A stretch of 64,000 nt of DNA, from assembly GCF_042663225.1 (NCBI RefSeq), contig NZ_JBHTAA010000001.1, positions 744,001 through 808,000 of the forward strand, given 5' to 3'. The first letter of the stretch is position 1; the number at the start of each line of letters is the position of its first letter. The translations under genes were made by a program, and so were the position numbers. The notes under the pieces are model-generated. The model did not search any database, had not been told where the DNA came from, and was given only the letters and a program-made list of their open reading frames with translations. The DNA comes from Haloferax namakaokahaiae (GTDB lineage Archaea; Halobacteriota; Halobacteria; Halobacteriales; Haloferacaceae). Shown here one piece after another: positions 33,616 through 43,170 of the stretch.

Positions 33616-34176
33616 ATGGAACGACGAACGTTCATCGAGAGCGCGACGAGCGCGAGTGCCCTCCTCCTCGCCGGTTGTCTTGGCGGTTCTGTTCCGTCCG
33701 GGTCCGAAGGCGAGAGTACAACCGAAGCGACGACCACGACACCCGAGCCGACGCCGGCACCGGAGTCGGATATCGTGTTCCGCACCGAGAGCGGCGTCCT
33801 CCGCGCGGTCCACATGGGCGGCGACGAAATCGAAGCCGAGTCCACGACCGAAGTGTACGTCACCGTCGATGGCGAGCGTGCCCTGACGTGGGTCGATGAG
33901 AGCGAAGAGACGCAGTCGTACCCCATCTCGGTCGGGAACTACGTCGAAATCCCGTCCGCGGAAGTGGGTTCGACCGTCGAAGTCGTCTGGGTCGGTGCCG
34001 CCGGAAACGAGGAAGTCCTCGCCACACACGAGGTTCCTGCTGCTGAGACGGCCACCGAAACGACGACTGCGGCCGACGAGACGACGACCGCGAACGAGAC
34101 GACCACGACCACGACGAACGAAACGGCAACTACCACCGAAGCGACGACGACGGCCGCGACGAACGAGAGCGCGTAA
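33616..34176 (+). CDS. Tat-exported lipoprotein with Thr/Glu-rich tail
   Basis: 186 residues. The N terminus is MERRTFIESATSASALLLAG with Cys21 right after, a Tat-lipobox signal typical of haloarchaea. A Thr/Pro linker precedes a small beta-rich domain of about 90 residues (IVFRTESGVLRAVHMGGDEI, VYVTVDGERALTWVDESEE, GSTVEVVWVGAAGNEEVL). The last ~50 residues are Thr/Glu/Ala low-complexity sequence. It is probably lipid-anchored outside the membrane. Function unknown. Confidence 0.82.
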   Translation: MERRTFIESATSASALLLAGCLGGSVPSGSEGESTTEATTTTPEPTPAPESDIVFRTESGVLRAVHMGGDEIEAESTTEVYVTVDGERALTWVDESEETQSYPISVGNYVEIPSAEVGSTVEVVWVGAAGNEEVLATHEVPAAETATETTTAADETTTANETTTTTTNETATTTEATTTAATNESA

Positions 34177-34250
34177 GCGCGCTCGCGGTGACGACTCTTC
34201 TCAGTATAACTCGGTCCCGAGCGCCGCGTACATTTAAATACGAATTCGCC

Positions 34251-35225
34251 TCAGTCGTCCGCAGGGGCGTGACCCCGATTCGAGGCTTCCGGCGAGACGA
34301 GACCGCTCCGAATCCCGAGACGGACGAGTCTCGGTTCGAGCGCGTCACGCTTCATAAAGCCGAACCCGACGAGGATGAGCACGAAGCCAGTAATCGTCGC
34401 CGGGCCGACGTGCTCGCCGAGGAAGGCCCACCCGCTGATGGCGGCGACGACGGGAACCGCGTAGTTGACGAGGCTAATCTCCACCGCGCCGAGTTCGTCG
34501 AGGAGGACGAAGTAGATGAGAAAGCCGACGGCGCTACAGAGGACGGCGAGAAACAGCAGCGCTGCGACGACGAGCGGCGACCGCGCGACCGATTCGAGAC
34601 CGGGTTCGCCGAGTGCGGGGCTGACGGCGTGGAGCATCCCCGACCCGAGGAGCATCATCCACGCCTGCATGGGGACGACAGGGGGGTTGCCGGGCAGGCG
34701 TTTGACGAGCACCGAACCGAACGCCCACGCCACTGCCGCGAGGAACAGGAGGACGACACCCACGAGTTGCCCGCCGACCGACCCCGACGAGAGCGCGATG
34801 ACGACGGTGCCGACGAGACCCAAGAAGACGCCGACGAACCCCGTGAGGTCGAGGCGCTCTTCGGGGAGTAACGACCACGCGAACACCGGCGTGAGGACGG
34901 GTGTGAGACTCAGGACGATGGCCGCGACGCCGCTCGTGACGTAGCGCTGGCCGGAGAAGAGGAGCGTGAAGTGCGTCCCGATGAGGAGCGCGCCGCCGAC
35001 GAGGACGACGACCCACTCGTCGCGGCCGCGGGGTCGCCAGTCTTCGGCCGCGAGGAGACCGTAGACGAAGAGGACTGCCCCGGCGATATCGTAGCGGAGC
35101 GCGGCGAAGAGCGCCGGTGGGAGAACGTCTAACCCGACCTCGATGGCCATGAACGAGGTGCCCCAGAGAACGGCGAGGAGAGAGAACAGTGCGAAGTTTC
35201 GATGCGAAGATGAGGTGTGTGTCAC
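34251..35225 (-). CDS. EamA/DMT-family transporter
   Basis: 324 residues from GTG 35225; the frame extends to 35255 but the extra residues are not hydrophobic. Ten hydrophobic helices form two EamA halves: ALFSLLAVLWGTSFMAIEVG in the first, LLFLAAVAWAFGSVLVKRLP in the second. The conserved PVLTPVFAWSLLPEERL and NYAVPVVAAISGWAFLGEH segments are typical. It exports or imports small metabolites; the substrate is unknown. Confidence 0.88.
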   Translation of the reverse strand: MTHTSSSHRNFALFSLLAVLWGTSFMAIEVGLDVLPPALFAALRYDIAGAVLFVYGLLAAEDWRPRGRDEWVVVLVGGALLIGTHFTLLFSGQRYVTSGVAAIVLSLTPVLTPVFAWSLLPEERLDLTGFVGVFLGLVGTVVIALSSGSVGGQLVGVVLLFLAAVAWAFGSVLVKRLPGNPPVVPMQAWMMLLGSGMLHAVSPALGEPGLESVARSPLVVAALLFLAVLCSAVGFLIYFVLLDELGAVEISLVNYAVPVVAAISGWAFLGEHVGPATITGFVLILVGFGFMKRDALEPRLVRLGIRSGLVSPEASNRGHAPADD

Positions 35226-35419
35226 GAGAAGGTCTCCTAATCCCAGGTGTTGCACCGGCTACCACGTCGCCGTACATTAATTTTCTCGGAAATAAGATAG
35301 CACGTAACCCGGGTGAGAATGCCACCCACTGGACGGGACGGCAATCCGAATCCAGCGCAGAACAACGCACCCCGCCGAACAAAGCAAGATAGTTACGCCC
35401 GCCGCGTTAGTCCCCGAGT

Positions 35420-36703
35420 ATGAGCATCCTTGCGGACGCCCGAGAACTCGCCGCGAGCGGGCCGGTGTGTGACGCCTGCCTCGGCCGGGTCTTCGCCGAG
35501 CGGAGTTTCGGGTTGACGAACGCCGAACGGGGGCGGTCGCTCCGAATCGCCGCCGCACTCGACGACGACGAACCGTACGACCCCGTCAATACCGAAGACT
35601 GCTGGGTGTGTGAGGGCTACTGCGCCCAGTTCGACGAGTGGGCCGAACGCTGTGCAGAAGCCATGGAAGGAACCGAAGTTGCGACGTATCAAGTCGGCAC
35701 GCGTGCGCCGCCGCTCGTCGAGGAGAACGAACTCCTCCTCCGCGAGGGTGCGGGGTTGCCCGAAGACGCCGGCGAACGGTTCAAATCCGAGTTCAACCGC
35801 GAAGTCGGCAAGCGCGTCGGCCGACTCACCGGCACCGAGGTGGATTTCACTCGACCCGACGTGCAGTTCTTGCTCGACATCGACGCCGACACCGTCGAGG
35901 CGCAGATTAACTCCGCGTTCGTCTACGGCCGGTATCGAAAGCTCAAGCGCGACATTCCGCAGACCGAGTGGCCGTGCCGCGAGTGCGACGGCTCCGGATT
36001 CGTCGGCAAAGAGTCCTGTGACCACTGTGGTGGCTCTGGCTACCTCTACGACGAGAGCGTCGAGGGCTTCGTCGCGCCCGTCGTGATGGACGTGATGGAC
36101 GGCGTCGATGCGAAGTTCCACGGTGCAGGCCGCGAGGACGTGGACGCGCTCATGCTCGGCACGGGTCGTCCGTTCGTCGTGGAGATTCTCGAACCGCGTC
36201 GCCGCGACATCGACGTGGAACAACTAGAGGGCGACGTGAACGCGATGGCCGGTGGCTCGATAGAAGTCGAAGGTCTCCGACTGGCCACCTACGACATGGT
36301 CGAGCGCGTGAAGAAACTCGACGCGAGCAAGCAGTACCGCGCCGCCGTCGAGTTCGACGACGACGTTTCTGAAGAAGCACTCCAGAGCGCACTGGACGAA
36401 CTGGAGGGCGCGACCATCGAGCAGTACACCCCGCACCGGGTGGACCACCGCCGCGCCAGCATCACCCGGACGCGCCACGTCTACGACACCTCCGGCGAAC
36501 TCGAAGACCCGCGCCACGCAACCGTCGAAATCCACGGCGAGGGCGGTCTCTACATCAAGGAACTCGTCTCTGGCGACGAGGGCCGGACGAATCCGAGTCT
36601 CGCGGGCATCCTCGGGACCGGAAGTATCGTCACCGCGCTCGACGTCATCGCCGTCGAAGGCGAGGACGAACCGTTCGAGGACGACGACTTCTTCAAGGAG
36701 TAA
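35420..36703 (+). CDS. pus10: tRNA pseudouridine(54/55) synthase Pus10
   Basis: 427 residues. It makes pseudouridine at tRNA positions 54 and 55 in archaea. The N-terminal THUMP-like part has a zinc site: CDACLGRVFAE and CWVCEGYC. A second Cys-rich element, CRECDGSGFVGKESCDHCGG, lies near residue 190. The catalytic core includes GAGREDVDALMLGTGRPFVV with the active-site Asp. It ends with an acidic tail. The rnhB start follows one base after the stop, so the two form an operon. Confidence 0.94.
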   Translation: MSILADARELAASGPVCDACLGRVFAERSFGLTNAERGRSLRIAAALDDDEPYDPVNTEDCWVCEGYCAQFDEWAERCAEAMEGTEVATYQVGTRAPPLVEENELLLREGAGLPEDAGERFKSEFNREVGKRVGRLTGTEVDFTRPDVQFLLDIDADTVEAQINSAFVYGRYRKLKRDIPQTEWPCRECDGSGFVGKESCDHCGGSGYLYDESVEGFVAPVVMDVMDGVDAKFHGAGREDVDALMLGTGRPFVVEILEPRRRDIDVEQLEGDVNAMAGGSIEVEGLRLATYDMVERVKKLDASKQYRAAVEFDDDVSEEALQSALDELEGATIEQYTPHRVDHRRASITRTRHVYDTSGELEDPRHATVEIHGEGGLYIKELVSGDEGRTNPSLAGILGTGSIVTALDVIAVEGEDEPFEDDDFFKE

Positions 36704-36704
36704 G

Positions 36705-37352
36705 ATGCGAATCGGCATCGACGAGGCCGGCAAGGGACCCGTCTTGGGTCCGATGGTCGCCGCGGCGGTTCGGGCGGACTCCGACTCGCTGCCCGACGGC
36801 ATCGCAGACTCGAAGCGACTGACGCCCGCGCGACGCGAGGAACTCGCCGCGGAACTCCGGGCGCGAGAAGACATCTCGGTCGGCGTCGCGTTCGTCGAAC
36901 CCGCGACCATCGACGACCCGGAGACGGACATGAACCTGCTGACGGTTCGGGCGCAGGTCGAGGCCGCCGTTGAAATCGCCGTCGCCGAGGACGAGGTCGT
37001 CTGCGACGCGGGCGACGTGAGCGAGGAACGATTCGGGCGTCGCGTCCGCGACGGAATTGCAGAACGGGGAACGAGCGTCACCGTCCACGCCCAGCACCGC
37101 GCCGACGACGAACACGCAATCGTGGGCGCGGCGAGTATCGTCGCCAAAGTCGAGCGCGACCGCCGAATCGAAGCGCTCGAATCGGAGTACGGCGAGGTCG
37201 GAAGCGGCTATCCGAGCGACCAGACGACGCGCGACTTCTTGCGGGAGTTCGTCCGCGAGCACGGGATTCTCCCCGCGTGTGCTCGCAAGTCGTGGTCCAC
37301 GTGTAGCGACCTGTTGGCGGCCCACGAACAGGCGTCGCTCGGGGACTTCTGA
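36705..37352 (+). CDS. rnhB: Ribonuclease HII
   Basis: 215 residues. It cuts RNA in RNA-DNA hybrids and removes misincorporated ribonucleotides. Motif I is GIDEAGKGPVLGP with the first catalytic Asp and Glu. A further Asp lies in VVCDAGDV, and IVGAASIVAKVERDR is also diagnostic. The GSGYPSDQTTRDFLREF segment is typical of archaeal RNase HII. It is translated just after pus10 (1-base gap). Confidence 0.94.
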   Translation: MRIGIDEAGKGPVLGPMVAAAVRADSDSLPDGIADSKRLTPARREELAAELRAREDISVGVAFVEPATIDDPETDMNLLTVRAQVEAAVEIAVAEDEVVCDAGDVSEERFGRRVRDGIAERGTSVTVHAQHRADDEHAIVGAASIVAKVERDRRIEALESEYGEVGSGYPSDQTTRDFLREFVREHGILPACARKSWSTCSDLLAAHEQASLGDF

Positions 37353-37384
37353 CGCGAGAAAAATACAGCGGGGTGTTGCGGGGT

Positions 37385-37615
37385 TCAGGCCATCTCGGCC
37401 AGCGAGACGTACGACCCTTCTTGTGCAGAGAGCCACGTCGTCAGCAGTTCGTCCTCGGAGAGACCAGCGGGGAAGATGGTACACTCGTCTGGGGCGTCGT
37501 CGTACGGCGCGATAATCGCCGTGTACTCCACGTCGTCTGCCGGAACCGATTCAGATTCCAGTAAGTCGAAATTCGTCGCAGCCGAGTCGTTGGGTCGAAC
37601 TGGTGAGGTACTCAT
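37385..37615 (-). CDS. DUF7511 family small protein
   Basis: 76 residues from ATG 37615 (frame open to 37690). The family core is YDDAPDECTIFPAGLSEDEL followed by LTTWLSAQEGSYVSLAEM. It is a small cytoplasmic haloarchaeal protein with no known function. It converges on rnhB. Confidence 0.8.
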   Translation of the reverse strand: MSTSPVRPNDSAATNFDLLESESVPADDVEYTAIIAPYDDAPDECTIFPAGLSEDELLTTWLSAQEGSYVSLAEMA

Positions 37616-37858
37616 TGGTTTGGAGGGCGTGTTGTCACCGACACGCGGCGGTAATTCATACCACGCTTCGTTCAATAGTCGATTCACCATCTATATTATT
37701 GTGTCGGAAAGTATGCAATGGTTGAAATAATGACTTTCATCTACACAGTAAGAACCGGGATAGTTATACGATACCACGGGTGAAACCGAAGAATCCCTTC
37801 GAATCGGCGGAATGCCTTCGCTTTGGGCGATTGGAAGACGTGTCGAAAAAGAGAGTCG

Positions 37859-39418
37859 TTAGCGGTCGTCGGTCAGGAGGATGCGCAGGATGTCACCGTA
37901 GGCGGGACGGGTGACGAGCACGCCGACGAGCACGCCGAGGATGGTGAAGATAGCGAACCCTTGGAGGTCACCGAGCGAGAGCACCGCGAGCGGACTCATT
38001 GCGATGATAGTCGTCGCGGCGGCCGCGGCGATGACCCAGAACGCGCGACGGAAGCGCGACTGGAAGACCTTTCTCGACTTCACGGAGCCTTCGGCCATCA
38101 CCTCGTCGGCGATGATGATGAGGTCGTCCACACCGGTCCCGATGACGGCGATGAAGCCGGCGATGACCGAGAGGTCGAGCGGGTAGCCGATTGCCGCGGC
38201 GAACCCGAGCAAGACGTACACCTCGGAGAGACCGGTGACGACCATCGGCAGTGCGACCTCGGGTTTGCCGTAGCGGAGGAAGACCACGCCAGCGACCGCG
38301 AGCACGGCGATGATGCCCGTCAGAAGCGAGTCGAACTTGAAGTTCTCACCCTGACTCGGTGAGATGTACGACGAGGTGCCGCCATCGACCCCCGAGAGGT
38401 CGAGTTGCGCCGGCAGCGCACCCGCACGAAGGTTGATGGCGATTTGCTGTGCCTCGGAGGTGTTGCGCGTCTGGAGTTGGAAGCTCGGTGCTTCTGCCCA
38501 CTCGCCCGTTCGCATGCCGTCTGCGAGACCCGGACTCATCCCGAAGGCGTTGACGACCTCGCCGTTGACGACGAGCAGGAGACACGCTTCGGTCGTGTTC
38601 GGGTTCTCCATGTAGGTACAGCGCGTCCCGCCTTGCTGGGCGAGACCGGTCTCGACGACGTCCTCTTGGAACGTCTGGGCTGGCTGGTCACGAACCGAGA
38701 CGGGGACGAACGCGCCGCCGCCGGTCTGTGGTTCCTGTGCCGTTCCGATAGACGTGAAGTCGTCCTGCGTCAGGACGGCTTCGCGGGTGTCGTAGCCCGA
38801 CCCGCTCTCGTTCGGATAGTAGATGTCGATTTGGACGGTCCCGCGCTCGCTCACGAGGTCAACCACGTCGCCGCGGTCGCGGTTCGGCACTTCGATGAGG
38901 ACGAAGTGCTCGCCCGTCGCGGTGGTCACCTGTTGGACCGTCCCGCCGGAGAGACCCGCCTCGTTGATCTTGGATTCGAGGACGCGAACCGTCTCCTGGC
39001 GCGTCGTCTCGGTCACGCCGTCTCTCACCTCGCCGTGGGCGTAGCCTGCGGCGTCGAGCGCGCTCGTGAGTTCGTCCGCGGTGACGTTTCGAGCGGTCAC
39101 TTCGACGGTGTTCGACTGCGCGCCGAGACGTGCAATCACATCTGCAGCGTCGGCACCCTCGATTTGGGCGGCCACGTTCTGCTCGACGACGCGTTCGGAG
39201 TCGCCGTTGAACTCCACTTCCTCGGCGGTGATGCCGATGAGCGGGGCGCGAATTCGCGTTCCGCCGTTGAGTTGAAGCCCGTACTGGAGGTTCGTCAGGG
39301 AGGCGTCCTCGCCGACGGCGGGTTGACTGCCGACGGTCGGCGAGAAGAGCGCGAACGTCGAGAGGAGGATGGCGACGACGAGGAAGATGACTCGCCAGTT
39401 GTCTCGGAGCGTGCTCAT
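37859..39418 (-). CDS. secD: Protein export protein SecD
   Basis: 519 residues. It works with SecF on the outer side of the Sec translocon to help export. One helix near the N terminus is followed by a large extracellular domain (residues ~35-330) with LQYGLQLNGGTRIRAPLIG. A five-helix membrane block begins near residue 350 and includes AAIGYPLDLSVIAGFIAVIG followed by TGVDDLIIIADE, the RND-type proton-site region. Its ATG overlaps the secF stop (ATGA), with the gene order secF-secD, as known in Haloferax. Confidence 0.95.
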   Translation of the reverse strand: MSTLRDNWRVIFLVVAILLSTFALFSPTVGSQPAVGEDASLTNLQYGLQLNGGTRIRAPLIGITAEEVEFNGDSERVVEQNVAAQIEGADAADVIARLGAQSNTVEVTARNVTADELTSALDAAGYAHGEVRDGVTETTRQETVRVLESKINEAGLSGGTVQQVTTATGEHFVLIEVPNRDRGDVVDLVSERGTVQIDIYYPNESGSGYDTREAVLTQDDFTSIGTAQEPQTGGGAFVPVSVRDQPAQTFQEDVVETGLAQQGGTRCTYMENPNTTEACLLLVVNGEVVNAFGMSPGLADGMRTGEWAEAPSFQLQTRNTSEAQQIAINLRAGALPAQLDLSGVDGGTSSYISPSQGENFKFDSLLTGIIAVLAVAGVVFLRYGKPEVALPMVVTGLSEVYVLLGFAAAIGYPLDLSVIAGFIAVIGTGVDDLIIIADEVMAEGSVKSRKVFQSRFRRAFWVIAAAAATTIIAMSPLAVLSLGDLQGFAIFTILGVLVGVLVTRPAYGDILRILLTDDR

Positions 39419-40278
39419 CGTTTCACCCCCTCGTACTTGTACCAGCGAAGCAGGCTCACGTTGAGCAGGTAGGTGTTCATCAGATCGGCGGCGAGACCGA
39501 AGACGAGAACCGTCCCGATTGCGGCGAGCAGTTGGATGCCGAAGATAGTCGCCGTAATCGTCATCACGATCATCGCGGCGATGGAGGTGAGCGTCATCGT
39601 CACACCGGTGCGCATCGCCCGGTAGGTGGATTCGTAGAAGTCACCGGAGCGTCGGAGGACGTGGTTGTTCAGGAGGATGTCGGAGTCCACCGAATACCCG
39701 ATAAGCATCAAGAGCGCCGCGACGGTCCCCAAGGACAACTCGATGCCGAGAATGTTCATCAGGGCGACGGGAATCACGATGTCCGAGAACGCGGAGATGA
39801 CGACTGCGATAGAGGGGACGAACGTTCGAAAGAGCGCGAAGACCAAGAGGCTCATTCCGACGAACGCGACGGCGACGCCGCCGAGCGCGAGGAACTGCGT
39901 GTCTGAACCGAAGTTCGCCGACACGGCGTCGATAGAACGCACTTCGTAGCCGGCCGCAGCGGCCTGTTCTTCGAGTTCGGTCGTCGTTGCACTGCCTGCT
40001 TGGAACGTCAAGACGTACGTGTTGTCGGACGGCACAGCGCGAATCGAGTCGGGAGCGGGGGAGAACGCTTGTTGGACTTCGCTCTGTGGGGCGTCCGTTG
40101 CGATACGGAGTTCCGTGCCACCGGTGAAGTCGATACCCGGGTCCACGGGTGCGCCAGTCACGACGAACCACCCGGCGATGACGAGCAACGCCACCGCCAG
40201 TACGGCCAGTGGTATCGCCGCGAGTTGGCGATTCGTGTACTGGGTATAGTCTACATCCGGTACCGTAAACTCAACCAT
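39415..40278 (-). CDS. secF: Protein export protein SecF
   Basis: 287 residues from ATG 40278; the longer frame to 40662 is not coding. Helix 1 (LAAIPLAVLAVALLVIAGW) is followed by an outside domain with DPGIDFTGGTELRI. A five-helix block follows with LLMLIGYSVDSDILLNNHVL and the conserved RAMRTGVTMTLTS segment. The stop overlaps the secD start, so the pair is translated together. Confidence 0.95.
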   Translation of the reverse strand: MVEFTVPDVDYTQYTNRQLAAIPLAVLAVALLVIAGWFVVTGAPVDPGIDFTGGTELRIATDAPQSEVQQAFSPAPDSIRAVPSDNTYVLTFQAGSATTTELEEQAAAAGYEVRSIDAVSANFGSDTQFLALGGVAVAFVGMSLLVFALFRTFVPSIAVVISAFSDIVIPVALMNILGIELSLGTVAALLMLIGYSVDSDILLNNHVLRRSGDFYESTYRAMRTGVTMTLTSIAAMIVMTITATIFGIQLLAAIGTVLVFGLAADLMNTYLLNVSLLRWYKYEGVKR

Positions 40279-40383
40279 GAGTTCCGGTCCCGAGCGATGC
40301 GGAATAAGGTTTCTTATACGAGGTAGGGGTACGGGTTGTGAACCCGCGACAACGACATACGCCTCGAAGGCGAATCGTGACCT

Positions 40384-40722
40384 ATGGCGACCGAATCGGC
40401 GACGAACGTCGTCGTCTCCTTCCCGGACGAACTGAGCGCGTGGGGGCGCGACCAACTGTTCGCCTCGCGCTTCGTGAACTACCTTCGGCGCGTCCACACG
40501 ACGGCCGCCGTCGGCGACGAGTGGGACGAGTTCCTCGACGTGGGGTGTTGCGGCGACTCGCTCACGCTCACCCTGCGAGTCGAGGCAGTCGAACCCGAGG
40601 GAGCGACGGCACTCACCGGAAAGACGGAGATAGAGTACGTCGAGCGCGAGGGCGCGGTCCACGGCGGGTGGCGCGTCCAGAGCGCCGACGGTCCGGCCGC
40701 GACGACCGGCAAGGAATCGTGA
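40384..40722 (+). CDS. Hypothetical protein
   Basis: 112 residues from ATG 40384, divergent from secF. It is a soluble alpha/beta-looking protein: VVVSFPDELSAWGRDQLFAS, VNYLRRVHTTAAVGDEWDEF, CCGDSLTLTLRVEAVEPEG, then a short disordered tail. No motif or family is recognised. Codon use is typical of the genome. Confidence 0.7.
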   Translation: MATESATNVVVSFPDELSAWGRDQLFASRFVNYLRRVHTTAAVGDEWDEFLDVGCCGDSLTLTLRVEAVEPEGATALTGKTEIEYVEREGAVHGGWRVQSADGPAATTGKES

Positions 40723-40747
40723 GAAACGACTCCGAGAATCGAACGAA

Positions 40748-41221
40748 TCAGGGCATGTAGCGAACCGCGACCACGCCGGGTGACGAACGGATTTCGACGC
40801 GGTTCACGTCGAGACGGGCGGCCCGCGAGAGCAGGCCCTCGCGGTCGTCGAGTAGGTCTTCGACGGCCTGTTCGGTCAGGTCTTCGGGGACCGAGAGGAT
40901 GTGAATCTCGCCGCGGCCGGCGCGCTCGGTGCGGACGAGTTCGCCGTCGCCCTTGTCGCTGGCAATCTCTTTGGAGTTCGTCGTCGGCGACTCAGAGGAC
41001 TGTTCGATACTGAGTTCCCATCGCGTCTCGATATCGACGAGTTGCCACGAGACGTTCATCGGCGGGTCGGGTGCGACGGTACCGCGAACGGCTTCGTCTT
41101 CTGCGACGCCGGGGTTGGACGAGAGCGTGTGTACTTGCCCGGATTCGACGTTCTTCAGTACTGCCGACTCCTCGTCGGCGGCCGTCACGAGGAACGTCCC
41201 CGTTTGTTCGGACTCGGTCAT
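40748..41221 (-). CDS. DUF5812 family protein
   Basis: 157 residues from ATG 41221. The haloarchaeal DUF5812 layout is visible: GTFLVTAADEESAVLKNVES, VHTLSSNPGVAEDEAVRGTV, PPMNVSWQLVDIE, and RAGRGEIHILSVPEDLTEQA. Predicted soluble; function unknown. It converges on the hypothetical gene at 40384-40722. Confidence 0.82.
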   Translation of the reverse strand: MTESEQTGTFLVTAADEESAVLKNVESGQVHTLSSNPGVAEDEAVRGTVAPDPPMNVSWQLVDIETRWELSIEQSSESPTTNSKEIASDKGDGELVRTERAGRGEIHILSVPEDLTEQAVEDLLDDREGLLSRAARLDVNRVEIRSSPGVVAVRYMP

Positions 41222-41271
41222 CGTCCGCTGTAAGTCATCAGGCCTTTTCCTCGTTTCGAGGTCAGTCGCCT

Positions 41272-41805
41272 TCAGCGAAGCAGTCGGTGCGCGCCGAAGA
41301 TGGCCAGCGCGCAAACGAGCGGCGGAATCAGCCCAGCGAGCGGCGGCAGGTCGTAGAGGAACTGGACGACGGGGACGAGCGCGGAGATGGTGATGGGGCC
41401 GAGCGTGAACGGCGCGGGCGGCGTCTGCAAGTCCACCGGAATCGAGATGACGAGACCCACGTAGACCGAGAGCATGAACGCGAACCCGGTCAGTGCGAGG
41501 GTCACGTCGTAGCGGCGGTCAGAGCCAGTTCTCCGATGTCGGCGGGCGACGAAGAGAATCGGGGCGACCAGCGGCCCGACGATGAACAGTCCAACGAGGA
41601 TGTAGAACGAGCGCGAGAGGGTCAGCGCCCCGCCGGGAATCGCCGCCGTCGCCGCGATGAGGACGATGAGTCCGAAGACGACGAAGAGCGAGACGATACC
41701 CGCGGCGAGCGCGCCGAGGACAACGTAGGCTTTGAACACCCACGAGTCGCTGTGCCGGAACGCGTACGGAAATGCCCCGAAGACGCCGCCGTAGTCGTCA
41801 GCCAT
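41272..41805 (-). CDS. Five-helix membrane protein, conserved hypothetical
   Basis: 177 residues from ATG 41805. About five hydrophobic helices: VFKAYVVLGALAAGIVSLFV, VFGLIVLIAATAAIPGG, SRSFYILVGLFIVGPLVAPI, VTLALTGFAFMLSVYVGLVI, and LIPPLVCALAIFGAH at the end. It opens MADDYGGVFGAFPYAFRHSD. The frame continues upstream to 42945 only as antisense of pgi. It is divergent from pgi. Function not recognised. Confidence 0.75.
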   Translation of the reverse strand: MADDYGGVFGAFPYAFRHSDSWVFKAYVVLGALAAGIVSLFVVFGLIVLIAATAAIPGGALTLSRSFYILVGLFIVGPLVAPILFVARRHRRTGSDRRYDVTLALTGFAFMLSVYVGLVISIPVDLQTPPAPFTLGPITISALVPVVQFLYDLPPLAGLIPPLVCALAIFGAHRLLR

Positions 41806-41877
41806 TAGCCGGTCTTGGAAGGGACGCCGATTAAACCGACCGGTGTCGTTTTCACGCCGGCGCGCGGGCATTTTGAC

Positions 41878-43170
41878 ATGCAGATAGACCTCGGCAACGT
41901 CCTCGATACGGCGTCTGTCCACGGCGTCTCCCGAGAGACGCTCGAACGACTCGACGACCGCGTCGCGGCCGCTCACGACCGAATCGAGCGGGGACGCGAG
42001 ACCGACGAACACGGCTACGCGTCGTTGAACCTCCCGTCCAGCACCGACCCCGCCGAAATCCGCGAGGCCGTGGGTGGGTTCGAAAACCCCTCGGCCATCG
42101 TCACGGTCGGTATCGGCGGGAGCGCGCTCGGCGCGGCGACGCTCACCGACGCCCTCGACAGCGACGTCGAAGCCCACTACCTCGACAACGTGGACCCCGA
42201 AGCGGTCGCCTCGCTCCTCGACTCGCTCGACCTCGGTTCGACCGTCGTCAACGTCGTCTCGCGCTCCGGCACGACCGCCGAGACGCTCGCCAATTTCCTC
42301 GTCGTCCAGGAAGCGATGGACGACGCGGGCGTCGATTGGGCGGACCGAACCTTCGTCACGACCGGCGAGGAAGGAAATCTGCGCGACCTTGCAAACCAAC
42401 ACGACCTGCCCGTGCTCCCGGTCCCCGACGGCGTTCCCGGCCGGTTCTCGGTGCTCTCGACGGTCGGTCTCGCCGCCGCCGCGCTCTGCGGCCACGATAT
42501 CGAAGCGGTGCTGGAAGGGGCGGCCGCCCAGGAAGCGCGCCTCTCGGACTCGCTGTTCGACTCGCCCGCCTACGCCTACGGCGCGGTGTGTTTCGCCCTC
42601 GCCGAGCGCGGTTACACGGCGAACGCGATGATGCCGTACGCCGAGTCGCTGGAGACGTTCTCCGAGTGGTTCGCACAACTGTGGGCCGAATCGCTGGGCA
42701 AGGACGGACTGGGCCAAACCCCACTTCGCGCGCTCGGGGCGACCGACCAGCACTCGCAACTTCAACTCTACCGCGCCGGCCCGCGCGACAAACTCGTGAC
42801 GCTCGTCCGAGCGACCGACCGCGAGGACGTGTCGATTCCCGAGACGGACCTCGACGGACTCGCCTATCTCGGCGGCTCGTCGCTCGGCGAACTGCTCGAT
42901 GCGGAGTTCGAGGCGACCGAAGCCAGTCTCGTCGCCGCCGGGCAACCGAACGTCCGCATCGAACTGGACGAAGTGAACGAGTACGGACTGGGCGAACTAC
43001 TCTACGCGATGGAGACCGCCTGTGTCGTCTACGGCGAACTCGCCAGCGTCGAGACGTTCGTGCAACCGGCGGTCGAGTGGGGCAAGCGCGCCGCACGCGG
43101 CCTGCTCGGGGGCGGCGACTTCGAGGAAGCGGACGCGGTTGCGGACAAAGAGCGACTGATTATCGACTGA
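41878..43170 (+). CDS. pgi: Glucose-6-phosphate isomerase
   Basis: 430 residues from ATG 41878. It interconverts glucose 6-phosphate and fructose 6-phosphate. Two SIS-type sugar-phosphate domains: GIGGSALGAATLTDAL near residue 78 and VVSRSGTTAETLANFLV near 126. The catalytic region LWAESLGKDGLGQTPLRALG and GATDQHSQLQLY near residue 285 matches PGI. The end overlaps the DUF389 gene on the other strand by 11 bases. Confidence 0.94.
   Translation: MQIDLGNVLDTASVHGVSRETLERLDDRVAAAHDRIERGRETDEHGYASLNLPSSTDPAEIREAVGGFENPSAIVTVGIGGSALGAATLTDALDSDVEAHYLDNVDPEAVASLLDSLDLGSTVVNVVSRSGTTAETLANFLVVQEAMDDAGVDWADRTFVTTGEEGNLRDLANQHDLPVLPVPDGVPGRFSVLSTVGLAAAALCGHDIEAVLEGAAAQEARLSDSLFDSPAYAYGAVCFALAERGYTANAMMPYAESLETFSEWFAQLWAESLGKDGLGQTPLRALGATDQHSQLQLYRAGPRDKLVTLVRATDREDVSIPETDLDGLAYLGGSSLGELLDAEFEATEASLVAAGQPNVRIELDEVNEYGLGELLYAMETACVVYGELASVETFVQPAVEWGKRAARGLLGGGDFEEADAVADKERLIID

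Noticed and set aside
33990..34173. Thr/Glu repeats of the lipoprotein as a separate repeat element
   Set aside because: It is the low-complexity tail of the coding gene, common in haloarchaeal surface proteins.
41806..42945. N-terminal extension of the five-helix membrane protein
   Set aside because: The extension is antisense to pgi and Arg/Glu/Val-rich; ATG 41805 begins the hydrophobic protein.
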